This document shows positions 44,080 through 52,068 of a stretch of DNA of 64,000 nt, piece after piece. Origin of the DNA: Spirochaetaceae bacterium (GTDB lineage Bacteria; Spirochaetota; Spirochaetia; DSM-27196; SKKC01); NCBI GenBank assembly GCA_007694005.1, contig RECN01000063.1, positions 24,515 to 88,514 on the forward strand, written 5' to 3'. A program made the translations under genes and the position numbers. The notes under the pieces are model-generated. The model had not been told where the DNA came from. It saw only the letters and a list, made by a program, of their open reading frames with translations, and made no database searches. Numbering within the stretch: the first letter of the stretch is position 1; every line of letters starts with the position of its first letter.

Positions 44080-44634
44080 ATGTGGGGAAGAAGACACCGG
44101 ACGGCCTTTTTTTTGATCATAGGGATGATCGCGTTTGCGGGGCTCTCTGTTCCAGGCTGGGCAGGTGACGTTTTTGGCAATGATCTTGCGCGTTCATTTC
44201 GCAGACCATCAAGCGTACAGATTCTTAACTCAGACGATCTGAACCGGCTGCCGCCGGAGATCTCTTCCGCAGGACTTCTGACGCAGACACAGTTCATTAT
44301 GCAGTCCTATCAGGGCCCGATTGACGACCGGACCATCATCGTAGGTGATGCTATGGCCGGACAGTCCATATCAATCGGAGACCGGGACCGCGGGTTTCAC
44401 TTCGGCGGCGGTTTTCATGGATCAGTCGAGCATCTGCGATTCGCGGATGATCAGAATCCGTTTGCCGGCCACGGAGAAACCGAACGGTTTTATCTCGGCG
44501 TCGGTGCCATCGGAGGCGCCCGGTATTATGTCTCGGATTCAGTCGCTGTCTTCCTGCAGCTTCACGGAGTCTACGGGCTCCTCGGCCTCCCGGCCCGGAA
44601 CGCGCTCAGGATAGAAGGCGGGCTGCAGTTCTGA
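44080..44634 (+). CDS. Small exported protein, possible outer-membrane barrel (unknown function)
   Basis: A 184-residue protein with a signal peptide (AFFLIIGMIAFAGLSVPGWA-GD). The mature N-terminal half is polar; the C-terminal half has Gly/aromatic alternation (FHFGGGFHGSVEHLRF, GVGAIGGARYYVSDSVAVFL) and ends with an aromatic residue (GGLQF), as outer-membrane barrel proteins often do. No family recognised. ATG 44080 follows GGAGGGGG. The stop codon is part of the extended -10 of the next gene. Confidence 0.6.
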   Translation: MWGRRHRTAFFLIIGMIAFAGLSVPGWAGDVFGNDLARSFRRPSSVQILNSDDLNRLPPEISSAGLLTQTQFIMQSYQGPIDDRTIIVGDAMAGQSISIGDRDRGFHFGGGFHGSVEHLRFADDQNPFAGHGETERFYLGVGAIGGARYYVSDSVAVFLQLHGVYGLLGLPARNALRIEGGLQF

Positions 44635-44640
44635 TATACT
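44632..44640 (+). promoter_or_regulatory. Extended -10 promoter for the CopZ-like gene
   Basis: TGATATACT overlaps the stop codon of the upstream gene; transcription from about 44647 would leave CAAGGAG in the leader before ATG 44668. Confidence 0.55.
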
Positions 44641-44667
44641 GCCCGCAAACACGTCCAAGGAGTACGT

Positions 44668-44901
44668 ATGGGACTATTTTCGAAAAGTGAACAGGTAACG
44701 GTAAAAATACCAACAATGAACTGTGGTCATTGCGAAGCGAAAGTAACAACGGCCCTTTCAGCCATTCCCGGGGTCCAGAAAGTGGACGCCTCATCTCAGA
44801 CCAAATTCGCGACAATTCACGCGTCGAAAGGCCAGAAACCCGATCACGCAGCGATTGCCGCAGCACTCGAGGGAACAGGCTACACGGCCGAGCCGGTATA
44901 G
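44668..44901 (+). CDS. Heavy-metal-associated (HMA) domain protein, CopZ-like
   Basis: A 77-residue ferredoxin-like metal-binding protein. The metal site is PTMNCGHCEAKV with C19 and C22; SAIPGVQKVDASSQTKFATI and ALEGTGYTAEPV complete the HMA pattern. It probably binds Cu(I) and hands it on; no copper ATPase is adjacent, so its partner is elsewhere. It has its own promoter and a good ribosome site, and is followed by a marR gene after 67 nt. Confidence 0.85.
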   Translation: MGLFSKSEQVTVKIPTMNCGHCEAKVTTALSAIPGVQKVDASSQTKFATIHASKGQKPDHAAIAAALEGTGYTAEPV

Positions 44902-44968
44902 GCTTCGGGGCACATCTCGCAAACAAGGAGAAATCCAGTCCCGGGTAAACGGGGCTGGTCAAAGTCCG

Positions 44969-45493
44969 ATGGCCAAAGAACATTCTTCAGACACGATAGT
45001 ATTCGATCCGCAGTTTCTTCACATAACCCGACGGCTGCGGCAGATCACCCACGCGATCAGCAAGCACTCCAAGCACCTGCAGGAGACCTATCGGCTCACG
45101 CTTCCACAGGTCCTGTGCCTGCTTGAAGTCCACAGACAGGGCTCCGTGACAATTGGCTCGCTGACCCGAACCGTCGCCCTGAACAACTCGACAATCACCG
45201 GTATTGTTGACCGCCTTGAGCGGGACGAACTGATCCGACGTGTGCGGACAAGCAGGGACCGTCGGCAGATACATCTGGAAATTACCGACCACGGCAGAAA
45301 AGCCGTCGACAAGCTCCCGCCGCCGCTCGCCGAGGGCTTCATGATCCGCTTCGCCGAACTGCCGTCGGCTGAACAGGAACAGATTATTGACTCACTGGAT
45401 ACGCTTGCCGAGATGCTGAACCCGTCCGGCATAGTTGATCCGGGTATTGTTGCAGGTGGAATACCGGGGGACTACGAACGCCCGGAAAAATAA
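44969..45493 (+). CDS. MarR-family transcriptional regulator
   Basis: A 174-residue winged-helix repressor. SLTRTVALNNSTITGIVDRL is the recognition helix region and LIRRVRTSRDRRQIHLEITD the wing, both canonical for MarR. The effector is unknown. ATG 44969 has no strong ribosome site and no alternative start in frame nearby. Downstream by 30 nt lies a TspO-like gene in the same direction, the likely target; the palindrome CCACCGGTGG (45497-45506) in the gap between them is a candidate operator. Confidence 0.85.
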   Translation: MAKEHSSDTIVFDPQFLHITRRLRQITHAISKHSKHLQETYRLTLPQVLCLLEVHRQGSVTIGSLTRTVALNNSTITGIVDRLERDELIRRVRTSRDRRQIHLEITDHGRKAVDKLPPPLAEGFMIRFAELPSAEQEQIIDSLDTLAEMLNPSGIVDPGIVAGGIPGDYERPEK

Positions 45494-45496
45494 ATT

Positions 45497-45506
45497 CCAC
45501 CGGTGG
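45497..45506. promoter_or_regulatory. Palindrome between marR and the TspO-like gene
   Basis: CCACCGGTGG is a perfect 10-bp palindrome in the 30-nt gap. It may be an operator; a G+C-rich palindrome of this length can also arise by chance. Confidence 0.25.
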
Positions 45507-45523
45507 ACAGATCAGGAGGGAAC

Positions 45524-46300
45524 ATGGTTTTCCAGGGCAAACTCAGACAGTGGGTATGCGGACTGAGTCTGATACTTACGCTTGCCGTCAACGCACTGGC
45601 CTCGACCGGCATAATGAATGGCGTTACGACAGGAGAAATTTCCGACCAGTTTGATGTCTTTCTCATCCCCGCGGGATACGTTTTTTCCATATGGGGTATC
45701 ATCTATCTCGGACTGATCGCGTTCACCGTCTTTCAGGCCCGCTCCGTACATCGTAATGATGAGGAGCTGGATCGCATCGGCAGCTGGTTTATCGCCAGTA
45801 ACCTGCTGAATGCGGTCTGGATCGTACTCTTTCACTATGGGCTCTTCCTTCTCACCCTGCCGGTGATCGCGCTGCTCCTGTACACGCTCGTACGTATAAT
45901 TCTGATACTCGAACCCGGGACAACGATAGGGCCCACCCCACGACTGTGGCTCACCCACCTTCCCTTCGGCGTATATCTGGGCTGGGTTACTGTCGCAACC
46001 GTGGCAAACGCGGTTCAGACGCTTGACGCTGCCGGTTACACAGGGACTCCGTTTTCTGCCGAAACCTGGGCTCTCATCCTGTACGGCGCGATAGTGCTTA
46101 TCTCCTGGTTTTTCAGCTTTCGCAGTGCCAATCTGCCCCATGCCCTCGTCGTCGTCTGGGCGCTGATCGGTATCACCGTCGCGGATTCGGGTAATACCCT
46201 CATCGCCGGGGCGGCATGGGTTGCGGTAGGTCTTGTCGTCATCGGCTACGTTCTTGCATACGCGCTGCGATCCCGACACGCCGGCCCCGTTGTCGTGTGA
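45524..46300 (+). CDS. TspO/MBR-related tryptophan-rich membrane protein
   Basis: A 258-residue membrane protein with about seven to eight hydrophobic segments. It shares with TspO-like proteins the stretch PAGYVFSIWGIIYLGLIAFT, LLNAVWIVLFHYGLF and several Trp residues in membrane segments, but is longer than the 160-residue, five-helix TspO; such long versions are usually called tryptophan-rich sensory proteins. Possible role: porphyrin or lipid handling or stress sensing. AGGAGGGA lies just before ATG 45524. The stop overlaps the patatin start. Confidence 0.68.
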   Translation: MVFQGKLRQWVCGLSLILTLAVNALASTGIMNGVTTGEISDQFDVFLIPAGYVFSIWGIIYLGLIAFTVFQARSVHRNDEELDRIGSWFIASNLLNAVWIVLFHYGLFLLTLPVIALLLYTLVRIILILEPGTTIGPTPRLWLTHLPFGVYLGWVTVATVANAVQTLDAAGYTGTPFSAETWALILYGAIVLISWFFSFRSANLPHALVVVWALIGITVADSGNTLIAGAAWVAVGLVVIGYVLAYALRSRHAGPVVV

Positions 46301-47184
46301 GCGTCACCACAGCACTGGTCGTCGAAGGCGGGGCCATGCGTGGTATTTTTGCCGCAGGCGTGCTCGACTCCTTTCTCGACAAGGATTTCTGCCCCTTCGA
46401 CCTGTGCATAGGAGTGTCGGCAGGGGCGAATAATCTTGCAGCCTTCCTCGCCGGCATGCGCGGCAGGAACTACTCGATCTACACCGACTATTCACTACGA
46501 CCGGAGTTCATTAACACGATGCGCTTCCTTCGTGGGGGTCACCTCATGGATCTCGACTGGCTCTGGGAGATCACGATACGGGAACTCCCGCTCGACACGG
46601 CACACGTTGACGCTGCGCCGCAGGAGTACTGCGTCGGGGTAACGCGCGTCCGGGACGGAAAGGTCGTGTACGCTCGGCCCGAGGGAGACAATCTGGCGCA
46701 GATACTCAAGGCATCAAGCGCAATGCCGCTGGTGTACCGCTCGGTAGTTAAGCTGCCCGGTGTCAGAATTGAAGATGCAGGGTCGACGGTCCTCGGGGAC
46801 TCGGAAACCTACGTCGACGGAGGCCTTGCCGAACCCATCCCCGTGCGCGAGGCGCTCCGTCGCGGTGCGCGCACTGTCGTGGTCATCCGATCACGTCCAA
46901 TGAGCTACACCATGGATACCGGAAAAAAACACCGGCTTATGCGATTTTCGCTGCGCCGGCACCCGGCCCTGCAGCAGCGTCTTGCCGAACGGGCCGAGCG
47001 CTATAATCAAACGCTCGCGTACATGCGTTCGCCCGATCGCGTGGCCGAGGGCGTGCAGATCATAGAAGTAGCCCCTCCGGAGTCATTCGAGTCGTCACGA
47101 ACAACCCGGGATATCGATGCCCTGAATCGCGACTACGAACGCGGCCTCCAAGCGGGAATACAAGCTGTACAAGACTGGAAGTGA
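46297..47184 (+). CDS. Patatin-like phospholipase
   Basis: A 295-residue lipid hydrolase starting at GTG 46297, which overlaps the TGA of the TspO-like gene. It has the complete patatin set: oxyanion loop VVEGGAMRGIFAAG, nucleophile S41 in CIGVSAGANN and the dyad Asp D174 in YVDGGLAEP. No signal peptide, so probably cytoplasmic or membrane-associated. It likely removes acyl chains from phospholipids and may work with the TspO-like protein in membrane turnover under MarR control. Confidence 0.9.
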   Translation: MSVTTALVVEGGAMRGIFAAGVLDSFLDKDFCPFDLCIGVSAGANNLAAFLAGMRGRNYSIYTDYSLRPEFINTMRFLRGGHLMDLDWLWEITIRELPLDTAHVDAAPQEYCVGVTRVRDGKVVYARPEGDNLAQILKASSAMPLVYRSVVKLPGVRIEDAGSTVLGDSETYVDGGLAEPIPVREALRRGARTVVVIRSRPMSYTMDTGKKHRLMRFSLRRHPALQQRLAERAERYNQTLAYMRSPDRVAEGVQIIEVAPPESFESSRTTRDIDALNRDYERGLQAGIQAVQDWK

Positions 47185-47201
47185 TCGCAGGTCCTGACGA
47201 T

Positions 47202-48698
47202 TCAGACCGTCAGGGTATTCTGCCACCGCGCGTCCTCGCGATAATCCTCGATAACGGTGATGCTGCCCATGGACGAAAAGCGATGGAGTATCGTCTCAAC
47301 ATCATTTTTCATGACAGAGAGGCAGTTATCGATCAGCTCCTTCCGGAAACCCTGATCACCGAGCTGCATGACCATGTCCATGGAGACGATGCGCCCGAGT
47401 GCCTTTCCCAGTTCGACTGTCTTGCGCTGTGTAAGGTCAGTTTCAAGCGTGAATGAAAGCGGGCCCTTCAGATAATCTGCAACGCGCGAGGTGAGCTTCA
47501 GGTCTGCGAGGTAGCGGTAGAGATTCGTCTCCCGCACACGCCCCATCCCTTTCAGGACCGCTTCGGAGATCTGCTGGTAGAGAATGTCGTTTGAGCCTTC
47601 GAAAATCTGAAACGGGCGGCTGTCGATAACAGAACTGCCCGCTATGTGATCAAGGCGGTATCCCTTCGCCCCGACGAGCTGCAACAGCGACTGCGCCGCC
47701 GACTGCATCATGTCGGTGACGACCGTCTTGATCGCGTTGGCCGGCAGCGCATCGACCGAACAGTCCTTGTCGACCGACGCGGCGCGGGACGAAAATGCGC
47801 ACATGCCCGAACAGGCCGTAAATGCCGCCTGCATGCGGGCGAGCCGTTGCTGTACCTGATCGTAGGAGAACAGCGGTCGCCCCCCGACCGTGCGGTCCTT
47901 GCAGTGAGCGACCGCCTCGTCGAGCAACCGCCGCAGATAGCCCATGGCCATGCCGGGGAACTGCAGGCGGCTTCGATGCAGAAGGTCCAGAAGCATACGC
48001 ACACCTGTGGTCCTGGGCTCAAGTTTACGCTCCTCGGGCAACAAGGCATCTATGCGGTTGAGGCCGTAGGGAATCATGTGCAGACCCAGGCTGTCGTAGT
48101 ACTCTTCGACGTCAATTCCACCGAATGAGCGATCCCAGGTAAAGAAACTGATATTTCGTTCAAGGTCACCTTTCGGGTTCATGCCCCGTGCAGTCAACAG
48201 CCAGTAGTCGGCGTGACCGGTTAGTCCACCCCAGTGCTTCGTACCACGGATGCGGTAGCCTGCGGCTGTCTTCTCTGCACTGGTCTGCATCTGCAGCGCA
48301 TCCGACCCGAAACCCGGCTCGGTAATCATGAGACCACCGAGGGCGTTGTCATGAAGAAAGCGAGGAAAGACCTCTGCCTGCACCGATTCCAGTCCATACT
48401 TCGAGAGCGGCTGCAGAAAAAGCGCGCCATTTATACCCATGACAAGCGAAAGTGGCAGCGACTCATAGGAGCAGGCCTCAAGCATGGAAAGGCACTCCTG
48501 TACATGCTGCCCCCGGCCTCCGAAGCGTTCAGGAATGAAGACCGACAGCGGTTGGGCCTCAAGAACCCTGTTCGTGAACTCACGATCGAGTCCGTGCTGT
48601 GCCGCGTGGGAAGAGGCTTCCCTGTGCTCGAACAGGACTCGAAGCCGATCACTGAGACGAGAGATAAACTCCGATACACTTCGCGTTCCTGTACTCAT
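47202..48698 (-). CDS. Acyl-CoA dehydrogenase family flavoprotein
   Basis: A 498-residue enzyme. The middle shows the acyl-CoA dehydrogenase pattern: GGLMITEPGFGSDALQMQTS, RIRGTKHWGGLTGHADYWLL and, near the C-terminus, IFEGSNDILYQQISEAVLKG (the FAD/adenine-binding YEGTN-like motif). At about 100 residues more than the family's usual 380-400, it resembles the longer branch with an extra C-terminal helical region. It likely oxidises an acyl-CoA or similar thioester. Start choice: ATG 48698 (MSTGTRS) or ATG 48713; upstream in-frame ATGs lie in the divergent promoter region. No ribosome site is evident. Confidence 0.83.
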   Translation of the reverse strand: MSTGTRSVSEFISRLSDRLRVLFEHREASSHAAQHGLDREFTNRVLEAQPLSVFIPERFGGRGQHVQECLSMLEACSYESLPLSLVMGINGALFLQPLSKYGLESVQAEVFPRFLHDNALGGLMITEPGFGSDALQMQTSAEKTAAGYRIRGTKHWGGLTGHADYWLLTARGMNPKGDLERNISFFTWDRSFGGIDVEEYYDSLGLHMIPYGLNRIDALLPEERKLEPRTTGVRMLLDLLHRSRLQFPGMAMGYLRRLLDEAVAHCKDRTVGGRPLFSYDQVQQRLARMQAAFTACSGMCAFSSRAASVDKDCSVDALPANAIKTVVTDMMQSAAQSLLQLVGAKGYRLDHIAGSSVIDSRPFQIFEGSNDILYQQISEAVLKGMGRVRETNLYRYLADLKLTSRVADYLKGPLSFTLETDLTQRKTVELGKALGRIVSMDMVMQLGDQGFRKELIDNCLSVMKNDVETILHRFSSMGSITVIEDYREDARWQNTLTV

Positions 48699-48801
48699 GG
48701 TAGTTAACAGCATACCCGGTCCATATTGCTGTTGTATACCGTTCGCTTTTCGGGCTTCCGAAGCCTGATTGTGCGTCAAACTGTTCATTTTCCGCGGGAT
48801 G

Positions 48802-48810
48802 TGACACAAT
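48802..48810 (+). promoter_or_regulatory. Extended -10 promoter of the rhodanese gene (leaderless)
   Basis: TGACACAAT ends 7 nt before ATG 48818; transcription would start at the ATG. No ribosome site is present. Confidence 0.5.
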
Positions 48811-48817
48811 TTGACGC

Positions 48818-49648
48818 ATGAAACGGGAAATATCGATCCTATTGGACCCCGAAAGCCTGCAAAGGCTGCGCGGTGACAGCGCGTGCACGGTTGTCGACAC
48901 ACGGGGCGAGCCTGATTTCGAGGATGCGCATATTCCGGGTGCGATCAGTCTGCCGTCGAACGACCTTTTCGACAACAATACCGTTGGTCTTGACCTGCTC
49001 CCGATACCGGAAATCGAAGCCCGTGTTCGCAAGGCGGGAATCGATCAGGATACCCATCTTGTCCTGTACGACGACTCGGGGCTCATACCATCGGCACGCG
49101 TATTCTGGGTTCTTGAGAGCCTTGGCAGATCGAACATGTCCCTGCTTAACGGTGGCTTCCTTTCCTGGGTTGCCGGCTCACATCCCACCGAGGCAGGGAT
49201 ACAGGGTTCCAGCGCTTCGAGAAGCGCTGGAACCCTGTTCACCGCGCTCCCCGAACATCAGGCCGTCGCGACCAAGCAGGATGTTCTAACGGCCATAGAC
49301 ACACCGGACAGTCTGATCGTTGATACTCGCACCGAAGACGAGTACCTCGGGCGAAACTCAGTGCACACGAGGAACGGACATATTCCAGGCGCCGTTCACC
49401 TGAACTGGCAGGATCATATACAGGACCTGTTCAATCCCGTGTTCCTTCCAGAGGAGGAGCTCCGCGAACGCTATGCACGTGCGGGAGCAGACTCCGCCCG
49501 GCAGATTATTACCTACTGCCGCACCGCCTCGCGTTCGTCGCATACCTACTTCACGCTTCGAATGCTCGGGTACCGGAATGTAAAGAACTATTCCGGATCC
49601 TGGATGGAGTGGAACGAAGACCTGACGCTCCCGGTGGAGACCGGCTGA
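48818..49648 (+). CDS. Two-domain rhodanese sulfurtransferase
   Basis: A 276-residue protein of two rhodanese repeats: an inactive N-terminal one (TVVDTRGEPDFEDAHIPGAI) and an active C-terminal one (LIVDTRTEDEYLGRN, RNGHIPGAVHLNW) with persulfide-forming C234 in ITYCRTASRSSHTY. It moves sulfane sulfur from thiosulfate or 3-mercaptopyruvate to an acceptor; the CRTASR loop is closer to thiosulfate-type than to the CGSGVT of mercaptopyruvate enzymes. The linker between domains is encoded by a perfect 18-bp inverted repeat. It converges on the ClC-Sir2 gene with no gap. Confidence 0.9.
   Translation: MKREISILLDPESLQRLRGDSACTVVDTRGEPDFEDAHIPGAISLPSNDLFDNNTVGLDLLPIPEIEARVRKAGIDQDTHLVLYDDSGLIPSARVFWVLESLGRSNMSLLNGGFLSWVAGSHPTEAGIQGSSASRSAGTLFTALPEHQAVATKQDVLTAIDTPDSLIVDTRTEDEYLGRNSVHTRNGHIPGAVHLNWQDHIQDLFNPVFLPEEELRERYARAGADSARQIITYCRTASRSSHTYFTLRMLGYRNVKNYSGSWMEWNEDLTLPVETG
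49201..49238. repeat. Perfect 18-bp inverted repeat inside the rhodanese gene
   Basis: ACAGGGTTCCAGCGCTTC (49201-49218) and its exact reverse complement (49221-49238) are separated by only GA. It covers codons 128-140, between the two rhodanese domains, and would form a very stable hairpin in DNA or RNA. No T run follows, and the reading frame passes through it uninterrupted. Confidence 0.95.
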
Positions 49649-51976
49649 TTACAGTATCGCCGAGAGCGTCTGCCCGGCTGTCCCACGGATCGAAAGGGTC
49701 ATCTGGTCGCTGATCGCTGTGGCGACCGGATTGATCTCGATAACGGGAATACCTCTCTTGACCGCGACGAGCGGCAGGGAAGCGGCTGGCTGTACCAGGG
49801 CCGACGTTCCGATGGAAAGGAAAAGGTCACAGCGCTCGGCTTCCGAGAACGCTGCATCGAGGGTCCTGGTCGGAAGCATCTCTCCGAACCACACGACATC
49901 CGGACGCAGATATTCACCGCAAACCGGGCAGCGCGGAACATCGAGACCGGCGAAGTCCTCGTCCTTTTCGGCTGCAACCGCCGCGAACGATGCCGCTGCG
50001 TCTCCGGCGAACACCGCACCAGCTTCGGGGCTTTCATCCTTACGGTGATAGACGACACAGCCATTCGTACACTTAACCTGCAACAGGTTTCCGTGGAGAC
50101 TCAAGACCCGCGAACTTCCGGCCCGGTCGTGAAGACCGTCGACGTTCTGTGTGAGCACGGTAACCCGGTCGACGAAGTGCTCCATCCGTACAAGAGCAAG
50201 GTGACCTTCACCGGGGTCGACCGTCATAAGCGCTTGCCGACGCGCCGCATACCAGCTCCACACCCGCGCCGGGTTTTCCTGGAATGCCTGCGGGGTGGCC
50301 AGATCGGCAGGATCGAACTGCGCCCAGTACCCGGTCTGAGCATCCCGGAACGTAGGTATACCACATTCGGCAGATATCCCTGCCCCCGTGAGGACGCACA
50401 CGTGTGTCGCCTGATCAATGAGGTCCCGTGCATGATCTATCATGGTCTGCTTCTCCGCAGGACCAGGTGATTCCGCAACCGCGCTTACCAGCGGCACATG
50501 CGGAGTTGCACTCAGCGGATAATAGTTTCGTACAGGCACACGGGGATCTACTACCTGCTGTATGCCGGCCTTGAGATTCTCGGCGATCGACTTTCCGACT
50601 GGTCTGATACCTATGTCTCTGTCATCCCGATAGCCGCGAAAGAACGCCAGAAATACCCGCTTGATTCCGGCCGCCGAAAAGTGCATGGGAATATCGTGAG
50701 TCTCAAGATCCATAAAGAAGGTCTTCTTCTGGAAGATGATCTGACTCGGAAACACGCTCAGGTGACCCACCATGAGATACGAGACCGCGGCCGCGACGGC
50801 GGCCCAGCCACCGGTTTGTACGCCGAAGAGTTCAATGGCCATGAACGCAGCAGCGATCGGAGTGTTTGTCGTTGCCGCGAGGAAGGCTACCATGCCAATA
50901 GCTGAGTACACTGCAATATCGTATGAAAACAGTTGCGCCCAGAGGTTTCCGAACGTAGCCCCGATAAAGAAGATAGGACCCAGAATACCGCCGCTTCCCC
51001 CCGCTGAAAGCGTGATCGAGGTCGTGAACATCTTGAAAAACGGGGCGACACGACGGTAGGCCACACCATCCAGCGCTGTGTCGACGATCTCCATTCCGAG
51101 ACCGATGAAGTTGGTCGTTCCGGTCCCAATGACAACGAGTATGAGTATGATACCACCAATGAGTGCTTTCACGGATCCCGGAATCTGCCATTTATGAAAG
51201 ACGTCCTCAGTGCGATTCAACATGGATACGAACAGCACTGCCGCCAGCCCCACCGCCAGTCCGAACACGACCATGTTCAGGAGCATGACCGCTTCGCCCG
51301 GGAAGGTATGCTCGACTGAGAAACTCAGGTGCCGGACCCCGAGGCGGCGCGTCACGAACGCGCTGACATAGCTTGCTATAAGCGCAGGCAGAAGCCGGTT
51401 GTAATGGAAGCGCCCGATAGATAGAACCTCAGATGCGAAAAGGGCGCCGGCGAGCGGCGTGCCGAACACACCAGAAAACCCCGCACTGATCCCGCAGAGT
51501 ACAAAGCGCTGCCGGTCGAGCTTGTTCATGCGCACAAGCCGGGCGAATGCCGAAGCAACACCGGCACCGATCTGCGCACTCGGGCCTTCCTTACCAGCAG
51601 ATCCTCCGAGAATCAGAGTGACCAGGGTTGCGAGCATTTTGACCGGAATCACGCGCAACCGGACATCGCCGTCGTGATGATGAATGGACTCTATAACCTG
51701 TTCGGTACCATGGCCCTTTGCGTCGGGTGCCAGTCGCGAGACGATAAAATAGCTGAGGACGAGGCCGACCGGAATCAGAACATAGAAATGAGGAAGTTCG
51801 TACACAACCGAAATCCCACCGTCAAGAAGGCGGAGAAAGACTGCCGTCGGCACCCCGACAATAAACCCGGCGATAGCGGCGAGAATTACCCACTTGACCG
51901 TGGTCAAGGTCACCAGCGACTGAATCACGGCGAACTGCAGGCTTGGATGTGGCTTCGGTTCTTCTGCTTCACTCAT
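49649..51976 (-). CDS. ClC chloride channel/transporter fused to a Sir2 deacylase
   Basis: A 775-residue fusion. Residues about 20-420 are a ClC protein with roughly ten or more membrane helices, the selectivity motif GGSAGKEGPSAQIGAG (gating Glu E130) and TLSAGGSGGILGPIFFIG. Residues 512-775 are a complete sirtuin: TGAGISAECGIPTFRDA, TQNVDGLHDRAG, catalytic H628 in LSLHGNL, a zinc site of C636, C640, C683 and C686, and GTSALVQPAA. Y576 and R579 form the YxxR motif typical of desuccinylase-type (CobB/SIRT5-like) sirtuins. ATG 51976 is chosen because the longer frame to 52261 overlaps the divergent GH28 gene. The joining region (about 425-510) is hydrophilic. Confidence 0.88.
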   Translation of the reverse strand: MSEAEEPKPHPSLQFAVIQSLVTLTTVKWVILAAIAGFIVGVPTAVFLRLLDGGISVVYELPHFYVLIPVGLVLSYFIVSRLAPDAKGHGTEQVIESIHHHDGDVRLRVIPVKMLATLVTLILGGSAGKEGPSAQIGAGVASAFARLVRMNKLDRQRFVLCGISAGFSGVFGTPLAGALFASEVLSIGRFHYNRLLPALIASYVSAFVTRRLGVRHLSFSVEHTFPGEAVMLLNMVVFGLAVGLAAVLFVSMLNRTEDVFHKWQIPGSVKALIGGIILILVVIGTGTTNFIGLGMEIVDTALDGVAYRRVAPFFKMFTTSITLSAGGSGGILGPIFFIGATFGNLWAQLFSYDIAVYSAIGMVAFLAATTNTPIAAAFMAIELFGVQTGGWAAVAAAVSYLMVGHLSVFPSQIIFQKKTFFMDLETHDIPMHFSAAGIKRVFLAFFRGYRDDRDIGIRPVGKSIAENLKAGIQQVVDPRVPVRNYYPLSATPHVPLVSAVAESPGPAEKQTMIDHARDLIDQATHVCVLTGAGISAECGIPTFRDAQTGYWAQFDPADLATPQAFQENPARVWSWYAARRQALMTVDPGEGHLALVRMEHFVDRVTVLTQNVDGLHDRAGSSRVLSLHGNLLQVKCTNGCVVYHRKDESPEAGAVFAGDAAASFAAVAAEKDEDFAGLDVPRCPVCGEYLRPDVVWFGEMLPTRTLDAAFSEAERCDLFLSIGTSALVQPAASLPLVAVKRGIPVIEINPVATAISDQMTLSIRGTAGQTLSAIL
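50443..50460 (-). promoter_or_regulatory. Possible internal ribosome site for a separate sirtuin
   Basis: Inside the ClC-Sir2 gene, an ATG at 50443 (residue M512) marks the exact beginning of the sirtuin domain, with GGAG about 9 nt upstream. A free 264-residue sirtuin could be made in addition to the fusion. Confidence 0.35.
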
Positions 51977-51985
51977 GCTCCGGGG

Positions 51986-52015
51986 AGCATAGCCTATCTG
52001 CGAAATATGCAACAA
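51986..52015 (-). promoter_or_regulatory. Promoter of the ClC-Sir2 gene (near-leaderless)
   Basis: Minus-strand TTGTTG (52015-52010), an 18-nt spacer and -10 TATGCT (51991-51986), then 9 nt to ATG 51976. The GGAG just before the ATG is too close to act as an ordinary ribosome site. Confidence 0.55.
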
Positions 52016-52034
52016 GACGCACGAAATTTCGACT

Positions 52035-52062
52035 TTGCACCATGGCCGTTGCAGGTTAGGCT
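52035..52062 (+). promoter_or_regulatory. Promoter of the GH28 gene (leaderless)
   Basis: -35 TTGCAC (52035-52040), a 16-nt spacer and -10 TAGGCT (52057-52062), with 6 nt to ATG 52069 and no ribosome site. Confidence 0.55.
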
Positions 52063-52068
52063 CTTGCG

